This document shows positions 1 to 9,910 of a DNA stretch of 51,627 bases, piece after piece (position 1 is the stretch's first letter; every line of letters begins with the position of its first letter). A program made the translations under genes and the position numbers. The DNA is taken from positions 65,239-116,865 of the forward strand of contig CM007330.1 in assembly GCA_000333855.2 (NCBI GenBank). Direction: 5' to 3'. The notes beneath the pieces were generated by a model. That model was not told the DNA's origin and did not search any database. It worked only from the letters and a program-made list of their open reading frames with translations. Source of the DNA: Endotrypanum monterogeii. Taxonomy: Eukaryota; Euglenozoa; Kinetoplastea; Trypanosomatida; Trypanosomatidae.

Positions 1-427
1 ACAGATATCTATATATATATAGATATATATATGTGTGTATATAAATCTTCGCTAGACCGCCCTCAAAAGGAAGGCCGAACTCTGCCCGTTTAAAATAAAA
101 AGACAAAATTGTCAGCAGGGAAACTCTACCATGCCCTTGACCTTGGTGATGCTTAGTGGGACTGTAATGAGAAAGATTGGGGGAAACAGGAGCTACAGAG
201 AAACAGAGCCAAGGAGGGGAAGCGCTCGCGAAATCCCTCTCCGTGCCTTTTGAAGAAGGCGAGAAAAGACGAAAAGCTACACGAAAACAAGCGCGGCACT
301 GCACGCCTACGGACTCGCACAGCCGTGCGCTGCCGAAGCTCTCAACTTCACACGGCGCCATGGCGTGGAAAGAAGAAAATGGAATAGGGTGTATTCGGCA
401 CTCTACTACGCTCCTGTCGAGATTGTC
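1..427. other. Spacer downstream of the MDR gene
   Basis: No gene is seen here. The first 40 bases hold a TA/TG microsatellite. The rest would be the 3' UTR and downstream spacer of the oxidoreductase gene that ends at 428. Short plus-strand reading frames exist but are mostly antisense overlap with that gene. Confidence 0.5.
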
Positions 428-1834
428 TCACGGAGGGAGAGGGGCGCCCGCAGCAGCTGCTGCGCCGGTGGTCGTTTGTATCTCGTCTCGTTGATACGCC
501 CTCTGGGCCTTTTCGTAGAGACGAACACGTCGGCGGCGCTGACGTTCCTCTGGGATCTCGTTTGTGTGGAAGTTAGTGAGCACAATCTTCCCGCGCCCAT
601 GACCTGATGCCACCACATTCAGTGCATCTATCGCCTGGCCAAAGGGTACCTCTTCTGCACTTACACTGAAGGCACCTTGAATGTAAAGCTGCATAACCAG
701 CTCACCCAAATGGCGGAGCTGCGTCCGCGCAAATGGATCTTGATGGTGCATGCCGAGGAAGACATAGTGGACAGAGAGCTGTCGGCGAAACACAACGTCA
801 CTACGCGGCAAGAGCAAACCTGTCAAGACACAGAGTGCACCACCGAATCGCACCGCCTCGGAGTGCGCCTCCGCCATGGACGCACCGGCGCATTCGAGCA
901 GGTAGTCCACTCCGTAGTTATCGGTGTACTTCAAAATGTCCTTTACGACATCTGTATGTGTATAGTCGACAACGTAGTCCGCGCCAAGGTCTTGAACATA
1001 ACGCACGTTCGGTGTTGAACAGCTAGCGATCACGTATAGCCCAAAGTAATGAGCCAGCTGCACCGCCACAGAACCCACGCCACCTGATGCACCGCTGATC
1101 AAAATAGACCGGTTCGTTTCGACACGCAGCTTGTCGAAAAGTGCTAGGTACGCGGTGGCCGCAGCAGCAGGCAACGACGCGGCCTCTACAAAATCGATCA
1201 GGCGCCCAGGCACCGGTGCCCCACTTGCAGGGCAGGGAGAGGGGCAAACAACCTCTGGAAGCCTCCACAGTAAATCACGATCGACTAGAGCATATTGACA
1301 AAAAGAGCCCCCGCTTCCCTGCGTGAAATCCGCCAGGAAAGCAACGCGATCACCCACTTCGATGTCGCTGGCGCCAACAGAGCCATCTCTCTTGTCGCTC
1401 GAGGAAGTAGCCCACCCGACGCTCTCCACAACACCGGCACCTTCGATACCGACTACGTACGGAAACATGAACTGAGGTCTCGGGTGGCGGTGCGCGCGGC
1501 GGCCTCCGTCGCTCGTGGTAGCCTCGGGGTCGGCGGGAATCCGAGCGGTGCGGTGAGCGTCGGCGGGGTTGACGCCGGCAGCGTAAATTTTCACGCGCAC
1601 CTGGTGCGGCTGCGGAACTGGAATCTCAATCTCCGCGGAGTACGCAACATTTTGTCGCGACCACGAGGGGCTGCCTTGCGGTGCCACCCACCCAGCACAC
1701 AAAATGGGCTTTCCTGACGTTTCGGAAAAGTTCAGATTTGAAGGCTTCAGAGACGGTAGAGGGGAACCGGGTAGGATGTAGAATGGCGGCGGCACCGGTG
1801 CCACACTGTTGTTAATGGAGTTCTTGTTTCCCAT
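428..1834 (-). CDS. MDR-family zinc-independent oxidoreductase (quinone oxidoreductase-like)
   Basis: A 468-residue protein of the medium-chain dehydrogenase/reductase superfamily, probably reducing a quinone or enone with NADPH. The N-terminal GroES-like part shows VRVKIYAAGVNPADAHR and GIEGAGVVESVG, followed by GDRVAF. The Rossmann part carries the nucleotide-binding loop GASGGVGSVAVQLA, then LGADYVVDY and GRGKIVL near the end. I see no structural-zinc cysteine cluster, which fits the quinone-reductase branch. The frame is open back to a TTG at 1858, but the first ATG is at 1834 and gives MGNKNS, a good N-myristoylation signal (Gly2, Ser6), so I use it. An Arg-rich C-terminal tail of about 40 residues and an insertion of about 20 residues after PADAHR are extra to the family core. 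Substrate is unknown. Confidence 0.88.
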   Translation of the reverse strand: MGNKNSINNSVAPVPPPFYILPGSPLPSLKPSNLNFSETSGKPILCAGWVAPQGSPSWSRQNVAYSAEIEIPVPQPHQVRVKIYAAGVNPADAHRTARIPADPEATTSDGGRRAHRHPRPQFMFPYVVGIEGAGVVESVGWATSSSDKRDGSVGASDIEVGDRVAFLADFTQGSGGSFCQYALVDRDLLWRLPEVVCPSPCPASGAPVPGRLIDFVEAASLPAAAATAYLALFDKLRVETNRSILISGASGGVGSVAVQLAHYFGLYVIASCSTPNVRYVQDLGADYVVDYTHTDVVKDILKYTDNYGVDYLLECAGASMAEAHSEAVRFGGALCVLTGLLLPRSDVVFRRQLSVHYVFLGMHHQDPFARTQLRHLGELVMQLYIQGAFSVSAEEVPFGQAIDALNVVASGHGRGKIVLTNFHTNEIPEERQRRRRVRLYEKAQRAYQRDEIQTTTGAAAAAGAPLPP

Positions 1835-2748
1835 GATGGCAAGTAAAGCGCTTGACAAACCTCAAGCCTGTCCGACCTCGATAACTACGCGGTGAGGGCG
1901 ATATGTAGGTGGGGCCGTGACGACCTCTTCGAAGAGAGGCGCGATGCCGCCGTCGTAAACCGAAGAACAGTCAGGAAAAGACGAATAACTGAGCAAAAAT
2001 GGGGAGAAAAGAAACAGGAAGGGAAAAGCCTACATTGATCCACCTTTGGTAGGTTCACCTTATGTGTAAGGAGGGGGGACTGGCAACGACCTCGGACGGA
2101 GGCAAACACCGCAATAGGAAAAAGAGTGGCGGAGAAGTCAGTTGTAGAAACCGAGCAGATTCGATGCGCAGTCGATTTTTTTTTCTTCTTCGACATGGGG
2201 GTGAGAAGCAAAGCGCTCTCGGTATTTGCATGAGCGATATCGTGCGACTACTCAGTCCTAGACAAGGAAGCATTCCATCTCCCGGACTGTGACACTATGA
2301 CTGTCCACCACTGAAGAAAAAAGCTGCTGCTACCTACCAAAAAAAAACTGAGCAGAAATGCGATTCGCGTCGTACAGAGCATATACACGAAATCAGCACA
2401 AGGTTTATCGTTAGGGCTGCTTTCCCCTGTTGTTGTTGTTGTTGTTTGCGTTTCGCGTGCGTGCGTTGAGTTTCCCTTCTTCTATAAGCATATATGAATA
2501 GACGGGTATACACACACGTATGTATATAAATATATGTGTGTGTGTGCGACAAGAAACATCACCCAAGGTGAGCACTCCATACCAAACCCCACCAGGGTAC
2601 ACGAGTAGGACAGCTCCATTTCTGGAGCGGTCAAGGACGAAAGTGAACGTCGGGAGTGTCCATCGTCGATGAGTGCATTTTCGACTGACGGGCGGCCTAC
2701 CTTCACCGGCAACGTCGTGACTGTCCTCACGGGTCACTTCACATTTTC
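1835..2748. other. Intergenic spacer, 0.9 kb
   Basis: No gene is seen. Read on the minus strand it has pyrimidine-rich stretches and a candidate AG (1885-1886) before the MDR start. A CA/TA microsatellite lies near 2510-2550 and a GTT repeat (2429-2446) sits in what should be the CAF-1-like 3' UTR. Confidence 0.5.
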
Positions 2749-5098
2749 TCACGCACTTGTCGGGGTCGTCACCCCGCTGTTTTGATCCTCCGCCTGTTCG
2801 CCCTCGCGCGCTCGCTTCGCCGCTTTGATAGGAGTCGATGTGCATGCTTTCGGCAACAGTGCTGTGAGAGTCATCTGCTTAACCCTAGGTGCCGTTGCCT
2901 CTGCCTTCCCTTCGCCCGAGCTGCGCGACGACGATGTCGGGTGACCTGCCTCCTCCAAGAATTCCGATGGTGACGCGAACCTCGGCGCATTCCCATCGTC
3001 GACTCGGCTTGCCCTGGCCAAATGGTTAACAGTAGTCCCCGAGGCATGTTCGACAGGGTCTTCCACGATATCATCGATATCCGCGTCATCATCAGCCTCC
3101 TCGTCATTGTCTTCGTTTTTGCCCGTCCCGTCACCGGTACTGCTACCGGCGCCGCCGTCTCTCAGCTGCTTCGACTTCTTAGAGGCAACACGAACAAAGA
3201 GTCTCTCATCAGTCGGGGACCACGGCTCAGCACGGAGAACCAGTGAACGGTGTCGTCGCTCGTAGAAGCGCTTGATGGTTCGCTCAATCTCTGCCCTTGC
3301 AACCCCGACACAAAGCTGCTGCTCCTGGAAAGCGGCAAGAATCATCCTGGTCGAGACTTTGCTGTTTGCGGCAATGATTGTGTGCAATGCCTTGAGCTCT
3401 GTATCCGCCATCTCACGCCTGTTTCTCAGCGCTGCCTCCATTAAGTCGCGCTGCCGCCTTGCCTCCACCTCCTCCGCACTCAGGCCTTCCTCTGCAGCGC
3501 TCGGAATACCAGCACACCCGCTCGTGAATGCCTTCAGCTGGCTCTCCAGTAGTTTTGCGAAATCCGTCACGCAGAGAGAAGTGAAACGCTCCAGCTCATC
3601 AAACCCTCGAAGAGGATGTTCATCGGTGGGAATACCAACAAACGGTCCACTATAAGAAGGAACAAGCTTATCCTTGTTCCGCAGCCTATGCAGGCGACGC
3701 TGCCGAGCTTCGATAACCTTGCGCTGGATGTCGCAGTCAGAGTCGTCATCGTCATCGTCGATGAACTCCAAGTCGCTACTGTCCAGGGAATCCATGTGCT
3801 CGTCTTTGTCTGAGTCACCGGAAGACGATGCTGCGATATCCTCATCGCCATCCATCACGTCCCAGTCATCGCCAGAGTCATATTCGTAATCAATGTTTGA
3901 CAAGCGCGGAATACCGCCGCGCAGCGGAAACCGGCCCATCTGTAGCAGCTCTGCCTCGTTCAAACCACCCTCCTGTAAATGATTGTAGGTGCCGAAGTAG
4001 GGCGGACGAGACTGGCATGGATCGTATCCGATGGCGAAGAACCCAGCAAACACAACCTCGTTGTCAAACGATGCGTAGGGGTCAGAAACGGCAGCATGAA
4101 AAGCGCAGCTGCACTGACGCAAAAGTTGGCGCGCCGGCACCTCCTGCGCGTTGGAGGCTTCGATCATGGCGTTGAAGTCACGCACACACAAATTTTCCGT
4201 GGTAGACGCGTCTTGATGGAAGCACATAGGCGGGTGCAGGAGAGAGGACTCTTCGTCTACCATTTGACTTCCATTGCTCGCCTCTTGGTCTCGCCGCGCG
4301 CCGCGGTGTGTAGCATGGGAGGAGAGATTCACAATCGATGCCTCGTGGTGCGAAAGCCTCTCCTCCGGCCCCAGCCAAAACTGCAGGGCAGCAGGAGCGA
4401 TACGTTTGTTCTGGACAAATGAAGAGAACAACTTCCTTTTATCATTATCTACCTTGACGGCGCTGCTCATGAAGCCAAAAAGGGCTAGGTTATTCGGGGC
4501 TTCCTTGGGTACTTTAAGAGCCTCCTTCTCCGCCCCGCGTGCTTTTTGTCTTGCTTCTCTCTCCGCCCCCTGTTCCTCCTCCCGCGCCTTGCGGCGTGCC
4601 TCTTTTTCAGCCTTTCGCACCTCACGCTCTGTGTCCCTCAAAACGCGGCGGCTTTCCTTTTCTTCATCGAAAATGACCTTCCGCATGTCCATCTCTGACT
4701 TGATTAATGTCGTATATTCTTCCCTCATCCTCCGACGCGCCTCCTTCTCCGCCTCTCGTTGAGCCTTACGGGCATCAAAAGCCTTTTTCTTTTCCTCAGG
4801 TGAAAGAAGGTGTGCCAGAGAAGCAAGCGGGATGTCGTCGTCCTCTGCCTCCATGCCACTCACCCTCTCTGGAGACAACTCGGTAGGGATCGAGGTGACC
4901 TGTCCTACACCCTTGGTGAGGGGTGCTGCTTCCGGTTCTGAAGTGGTGCGATGAGCCTCTGATTTTTCCGCTAGAGGGCACGGGCGTCGTGCTCAGCTCC
5001 TGAGGCACCGCGCTGTTTTTAATGCTTTGTAGGAGCGCCAGCGCCTCGTCAATATGGCTGGGGTCTAGGCCCCTGAGTAATTCTGTGATGTTCTCCAT
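2749..5098 (-). pseudogene. CAF-1 large-subunit-like histone chaperone, N-terminus frameshifted
   Basis: The main frame (2749-4878, in-frame ATG at 4854) encodes about 700 residues resembling the large (p150/Cac1) subunit of chromatin assembly factor 1, which deposits H3-H4 behind replication forks. In order it shows a highly charged Lys/Glu/Arg (KER-like) helix over about residues 30-130, a block around NIDYEYDSGDDW followed by a long Asp/Glu run (the acidic histone-binding ED region, about residues 330-395), and a C-terminal helical part that may be the winged-helix DNA-binding domain. Upstream, an ATG at 5098 opens a second frame with a helical start (MENITELLRGLDPSHIDEAL) just after a good splice acceptor (5126-5127). 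The two frames meet at a run of five T (4963-4967, plus strand); one base fewer there would join them. This is either an assembly indel or a true mutation, so the gene may be intact in the cell. The CAF-1 assignment rests on domain order and the acidic motif. Confidence 0.72.
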
Positions 5099-5125
5099 TC
5101 TCGCACTTACTCTTCTATGTGAAGG

Positions 5126-5190
5126 CTACAACGAAAGCCATGAAGAAAGCAGGCCCGCCCGCGAAAGAAACAAGCCGACAAAAAGGAAAA
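5126..5190 (-). promoter_or_regulatory. Putative trans-splice acceptor for the CAF-1-like gene
   Basis: Minus-strand pyrimidine-rich sequence ending in TTCGTTGTAG, with the AG at 5126-5127. It leaves a 27-base leader before the ATG at 5098, which is why I take that ATG as the original start. Confidence 0.5.
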
Positions 5191-5520
5191 GGCCCAGCAA
5201 AACAGAGAGGGAGAGAGAGAAGCCCAGCTTGTATGTCCAAACAAAAAAAAAATGCACATAAAAGCTCCAAGAGAACATGGGGTAAGGCTACCAGAGTAGA
5301 CTAATATGGACACGAGAATTTTTTTTTTTTCCTGGAAGGATTCTACACTTTCAAAGAAAGGGGAGGAAAGGTGGATCAAGCAGGTGGTTTTTTCGAAGAT
5401 ACAATAAGATTTGCTCCTTCATATCACAAAAATTGCCCTCCAACATTTGAAGGAATGTATCAACAAATAGGATAACATGAGTGAGATCAATGATGTCTTG
5501 GATAATTTGGGTCAGCATGG
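5191..5520. other. Intergenic spacer, about 0.4 kb with the acceptor
   Basis: No gene is seen. It holds A and T runs (for example T10 near 5321-5330) and purine-rich plus-strand sequence, meaning polypyrimidine on the transcribed minus strand. Confidence 0.4.
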
Positions 5521-6327
5521 CTATTTTACATGAACGAGGCACTTCAAAAAAAGGTCTTCCCGCAGAAGGCTCTCGTTTGTATCTTTCGCAAAAAAGTACA
5601 GCTCCTCCAACTCTTCTGAGCTCAATGTCCCCTTGGCGGGGTCCTTGGATTCCTCTCTCGCCATCAAGACCTCCAGCTCATCCACGGAAACACAACGGAT
5701 ACTCGTTCCGTCCGCAGAGATCAACTTATTGCCCCCACTCGCTTCCCAAAGAGCGTTGAAACAGGCTCGAATATTGCCTTCCGTAGATCTGTATACCACA
5801 GAAGAGACTCGATTTGGGAATCTGGGATGAGGGCGAGCGAGAACTTGAGGATCATATGCCAGGACGTGGGTGTGAAGTAGCTCCACTGCGACATTACGCA
5901 GCTTTTCACGGTCAGCGTAATCGCCTACCAACTCGGCTTCCTTCAAGTTAGCAGAAAGACCACTTCCCTGAGATGGAGGATGTTGATCATTCTGGGCAAT
6001 CATGGCAGAAATTTGATCAAATTGGTCGTCAGTCAAGCAAAGACCCAGAGATTGAAAGATCGAAAGCACTTTGGCGAACGAAATCGGACCTGTGAGTTGG
6101 TCATCCTGTAACGGCAGCTTCAAGTCGATGATGTTTGCCTTGATGGCGTTGTCAACTGCTGCTAGATAGTTATCCACAGCCTTCTTCCGCACAGTCTTGG
6201 GTATATATAACGTCTCGTCCAGGTACTGTCGATACGCTGCATCAGGATCAGGTATAGTCTTTGGGGGTTTCTTACGAGCCTTCTTTTTACCCTTTGTTTT
6301 TTGAGAGGCACCGGCCAGTGACGGCAT
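5521..6327 (-). CDS. EF-hand-like conserved protein, function unknown
   Basis: A 268-residue protein starting at an ATG at 6327. The N-terminus is strongly basic (TKGKKKARKKPPK), followed by a helical region. The stretch GPISFAKVLSIFQSLGLCLTDDQFDQISAMI (about residues 80-110) has the spacing of an EF-hand-type helical pair as in calmodulin-like flagellar or regulatory proteins, but I see no complete calcium-binding loop, so it may not bind calcium. The second half (PQVLARPHPRFPNRVSSVVYRSTEGNIRACFNALWEA) is well structured but not recognised. No signal peptide or membrane segment is visible. An axonemal role is one possibility, unproven. Confidence 0.7.
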   Translation of the reverse strand: MPSLAGASQKTKGKKKARKKPPKTIPDPDAAYRQYLDETLYIPKTVRKKAVDNYLAAVDNAIKANIIDLKLPLQDDQLTGPISFAKVLSIFQSLGLCLTDDQFDQISAMIAQNDQHPPSQGSGLSANLKEAELVGDYADREKLRNVAVELLHTHVLAYDPQVLARPHPRFPNRVSSVVYRSTEGNIRACFNALWEASGGNKLISADGTSIRCVSVDELEVLMAREESKDPAKGTLSSEELEELYFFAKDTNESLLREDLFLKCLVHVK

Positions 6328-6626
6328 TTAGCTGCCCGAGAAGAGAACTAGCGAATACACGTGATAGAGAGCAAGTGTGGAGAGAGAAGAAGTGGAAAGC
6401 AAAACTAAAACACAGTCAATGACGTTGCAGAACAGGTGTAAGCAGCTTGACCTGTCGGTGCAAGAACCCGAAGAAATGTATCCGTCTTCTCCTGTCACAA
6501 GGCTTGTCGACACGCAGCAGTTATCGTTCCAATAAGTCTTTTTTTTTTTGCCATAACCGATCTATTCACGTAGTCTGTAGCAGAAAGCATTACTGACAAC
6601 ATGAGAAAAATGAAAGAAGAGTAACC
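6328..6626. other. Short intergenic spacer
   Basis: About 300 bases without a gene. The minus strand upstream of 6327 is pyrimidine-rich (6370-6410) with candidate acceptor AGs at CGCTAG and GGGCAG close to the ATG. A T10 run lies at 6539-6548. Confidence 0.4.
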
Positions 6627-8411
6627 CTAGTCATGAGCTCCATCCTGTGCGAAGATTTTCCGTAACATATTACTGCCCTTCTTCAAAACCACTTCAACAT
6701 ACGTGGCGGCCTTTGCTGGTTTCACAATATCCACTGAGTCCCGCAACAATGCCGTGGCGCCGTACGTACGCTGCAGCTTGTTTGCCAGGAAGTAAAGCTC
6801 CCCCTCCTCGAGAAAAGCCATGAGATACGGTGCTGACTCAGCGAAGATGTTGAAGTCTGGAGACAGCTTGCGACCCAGCCCTTCGCCCACGATCACTGTA
6901 AGAACGAGTGACGAAAAGTTTCCGTCCAATGGAATGCGGTTTTCACGAACTGTATCCATCACTTTTCCTAGGACTGCGCCGATCTGGACTTTGCTGAGGC
7001 GGAAGCCTGCCGTGCCAGGTGCAACCATATCGAAGACTTTCTTCATCTCCTCTCTGAACTTCTCCCGGTTTACTGGGGTCGTGCCATTCCTCAAGGTGGG
7101 TGGCAACCGATCAATCATCAGATCCGCGCCGAGATCACCGTCACCACAAGCGACTGCGGCGAACAGAGAAATGAAGTTGTTGCGCTCGTCCCTGGAAAGA
7201 GTTGTGACCAGTCCAGGGTCCAGGACGACGACCTCGTGTCGCAGCTTACGCTTGCCGTCAGGATAGTACTGCCGGAGGCCGTCTACCTTATTTGTGCGCA
7301 AAAAAACGTTGCCAGGGTGCAAATCTGAGTGCACAAAATTATCTTCGAAGAGCATCTTCAAAAACATGTGACAGCCCAGCTCCGCCGCGTCTTTGTTGTC
7401 TTCGTTGCACTCTACATCCTGAAGCGGTTGACCCTCCTCAAATGTTTCAAAGAGCACATTTTTGGTAGATAGAGATGCCAGCGGGGTTGGGAAAATTATG
7501 CCGTTGACGGTTCGAAAGTTATAATTGAACTGCACCAAATTGTCACACTCAACTAGAAGATCGAGTTGGGATCGAATCAGTGACGAGAATTCATTTATAC
7601 TTGATTCCAGATTCAAGTAGCACAGCCCAGGAATAACCCTGTTGCCGAGTGAGACGAACAGACGCATAGCTGCCAAATCAGCCGATACCTGCTCCCGTAT
7701 GTGTGGGTGAGTCACCTTCACAGCGAGCTCTGTACCAGCTGGGATTCCATCGATGCTTTCCCTGAGCTTCGCTCGGTGTATTTGTGCAATGCTGCCGCTC
7801 TTGATAGGCACCTTTTCGATCTCGGAGATGTATCTAAGGGCATTATGCCCTTTACAAGGCCCATCGGGGAGCTCCCTTCGAAGAAGTAGCTCAGTGTGTG
7901 ACCACTTGTGCGGCTCAGTACTGTCGTAAAGCCTTTCAAGCGTCTTACACATTTGATCGGGAAAGAAGTCAGGACGTGTTGCAATCCATTGACCAAATTT
8001 GATGTAGCTTGGCCCCATCGAAGAAAGAAAGGAGAGAACCTTCTCATAAAATACGCTTTCAGGGCATAGCCGTAAGCCGAATGTGAGAAATCCATACCAA
8101 AAAATGGGAATGCACCTGACGAAAAGCAGTGCCATGCGGTACGCCACGTAGAAGAAAAAATATACCTTCGAGATAAGTCGTCCCTCTGGAAGTAAACTCT
8201 CTTCTATCGCTGTTCCAGCAACGTAAACCTTGGTTCTCCTCGTCGGCATCGGGATCCTACGTAGGTCCTCACGAAGGCGCTTGGGAAGAAATATCCTTTG
8301 GTAGAAAACATAAGACCCAACGCCGCAGCAGCCTATGGCCATTGCGCCAAATATTCGAACCTGAAGGCGACTGAGGGTGGTCACCCTCCGTTGCAGCTCA
8401 GCAGCAGACAT
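6627..8411 (-). CDS. ABC1/ADCK/UbiB-family atypical kinase
   Basis: A 594-residue member of the ABC1 (UbiB, ADCK) family, which supports coenzyme Q biosynthesis or mitochondrial lipid homeostasis and usually acts at the inner mitochondrial membrane. The family-specific KxGQ signature is present as YIKFGQWIATRPDFFPD (about residues 137-152), followed by SGSIAQIH in the place of the Ala-rich loop, the VAIK-equivalent LAVKV (Lys about 232), the catalytic-loop motif FVHSDLHPGNVFLR and the metal-binding VVLDPGLV, where the usual DFG is DPG. An N-terminal hydrophobic stretch (IFGAMAIGCCGVGSYVFY) may be a membrane anchor or targeting part. The frame begins with TTG at 8417, but the first ATG at 8411 lies 13 bases after a strong splice acceptor. 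Confidence 0.93.
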   Translation of the reverse strand: MSAAELQRRVTTLSRLQVRIFGAMAIGCCGVGSYVFYQRIFLPKRLREDLRRIPMPTRRTKVYVAGTAIEESLLPEGRLISKVYFFFYVAYRMALLFVRCIPIFWYGFLTFGLRLCPESVFYEKVLSFLSSMGPSYIKFGQWIATRPDFFPDQMCKTLERLYDSTEPHKWSHTELLLRRELPDGPCKGHNALRYISEIEKVPIKSGSIAQIHRAKLRESIDGIPAGTELAVKVTHPHIREQVSADLAAMRLFVSLGNRVIPGLCYLNLESSINEFSSLIRSQLDLLVECDNLVQFNYNFRTVNGIIFPTPLASLSTKNVLFETFEEGQPLQDVECNEDNKDAAELGCHMFLKMLFEDNFVHSDLHPGNVFLRTNKVDGLRQYYPDGKRKLRHEVVVLDPGLVTTLSRDERNNFISLFAAVACGDGDLGADLMIDRLPPTLRNGTTPVNREKFREEMKKVFDMVAPGTAGFRLSKVQIGAVLGKVMDTVRENRIPLDGNFSSLVLTVIVGEGLGRKLSPDFNIFAESAPYLMAFLEEGELYFLANKLQRTYGATALLRDSVDIVKPAKAATYVEVVLKKGSNMLRKIFAQDGAHD

Positions 8412-8424
8412 CAGCAAAGCGCAG

Positions 8425-8502
8425 CTGTAATATGTAGCGCAGTGTTAAATGAGATTAATGAGAAGAGAATGTGGACAAATCAGATAGAATAAACAAAAGA
8501 AA
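8425..8502 (-). promoter_or_regulatory. Putative trans-splice acceptor for the ABC1 gene
   Basis: The minus strand has a roughly 50-base T/C-rich tract followed by ACATATTACAG, with AG at 8425-8426. The resulting leader is 13 bases. It shows that the left border of the gene-free segment still carries normal gene-expression signals. Confidence 0.6.
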
Positions 8503-9721
8503 TTCAGCTCCCTCGAAGCACTCGTCTTCATGAATGAGAATGCTTCTTTTCAAGAGAGGTATAAAGACACTGGTGATTGTTAGCCTTTCTTCTTGGAAAA
8601 AGAGGTTTGATTAGCTTGCGTATTTGGCTCACCGCTACCTCTCTTCTGCTTTCAATGCATACATGAAGGCGCTCCCCATGTCACTGATAAAAATAAAATT
8701 GTCAAAACATATCCACAATTTTTAAATGATCAGTTTGAAGCAGAGCAAAGAGAAGTAAGAGAGCACAATGAGCACTCGTTGCTCTTGTGTATCTGAGGAT
8801 GTAGAGTGTAGAGTTGTCAACTACTCCAGTGTTTTCTAGCGTTCGTTGTGCGGTCTGAGTAACTGTACGATGTAAGCATAGGTCACATTATGAATTGTGG
8901 AGATTATTTCGGTGCCATTTCTGGTTTTTGTACTTCATTTTTCATCTTCACCGTCCGAAAAAAAATGTACGAAAGATTCACATTCAGAATTCTTCTTAAC
9001 ACTTGGCACACTGTACGCATCTCTCCCCGCACCTCCTCTATCCCTCATCTCCTTTGAGCTTGCCCAATGTCGCCCATCAAGCAGTTCTCTTTAGACCATG
9101 GCTGCAGTGAAGTAGAAAAAAAAGCCACATCAGGGGCATGAACACGCTGCCTTCTTTTTGTGTTCATTCTAGAGCTTTAGGAATACAGAGCGTCAGCTCT
9201 TCATAATGCGCCAGTTTCCAGTGTATGACCTAACGGGTTTCTGCATCTTCGGCATCCGGCGCCTACGCCTTGAAGGCCACCCCGCGCAGAGGGCATCGCA
9301 CACGGCTCAAGATCTACCCCGCCGCACGCCCCCCATCAGAAGGCCCACCTCCCCAAGGGTCTTCTCGTCCGATAAAACCCCAATGATTTTTTTTTTCTTT
9401 GGCTGCAAAACATTGTACAAGAAGTCTTCCCTCACACAATGCAAAAAGCCCTCCCCCCCCCCGCAGCCTCGACTCCTTGCCTTGAGAAACACAAATTCCC
9501 TGACACGCCCCACTTCCCTCCGTAGCACAGTGGGAAACGAAAAAACGATGACAAACATTTGCCACGACCTCCAACAAGGAAAAAAAACCTTCAAAAAAAA
9601 AATCGGACAGACCCCGGCCGGAAGCTTTTAGGAACATGCGAGGGGGTCCTCCCTGCGCTGAGGTGATGCAACCAAACCATCAAAGCAGATACAAGCCGTT
9701 CACCGATTTTAACGAGAACAA

Positions 9722-9910
9722 ATGTCGCAACCAGTCACAGAACGATTGTTCCTTGAAAGGCCGACCCCCACTTTAAGTCCATACACCTTTGAAGACTTCC
9801 TTGGCGAAAGTGGCTTCAAAGCAGCAGTGGGCGCTTTTGACAGTAGCTCTTCATCAACAAGCACCGGCGCGGGGGGGCTGAAAAAAGCACCCATCACTGC
9901 CGACAAGTGA
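9722..9910 (+). CDS. Doubtful small ORF, 62 residues
   Basis: Starts MSQPVTERLFLERPTP and ends GGLKKAPITADK with a Ser-rich stretch in the middle. Its composition is more protein-like than its neighbours, but it runs against the direction of every confident gene, matches nothing I know, and the opposite strand is open over almost the same span (9709-9906). It may be chance or a relic. Confidence 0.15.
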   Translation: MSQPVTERLFLERPTPTLSPYTFEDFLGESGFKAAVGAFDSSSSSTSTGAGGLKKAPITADK

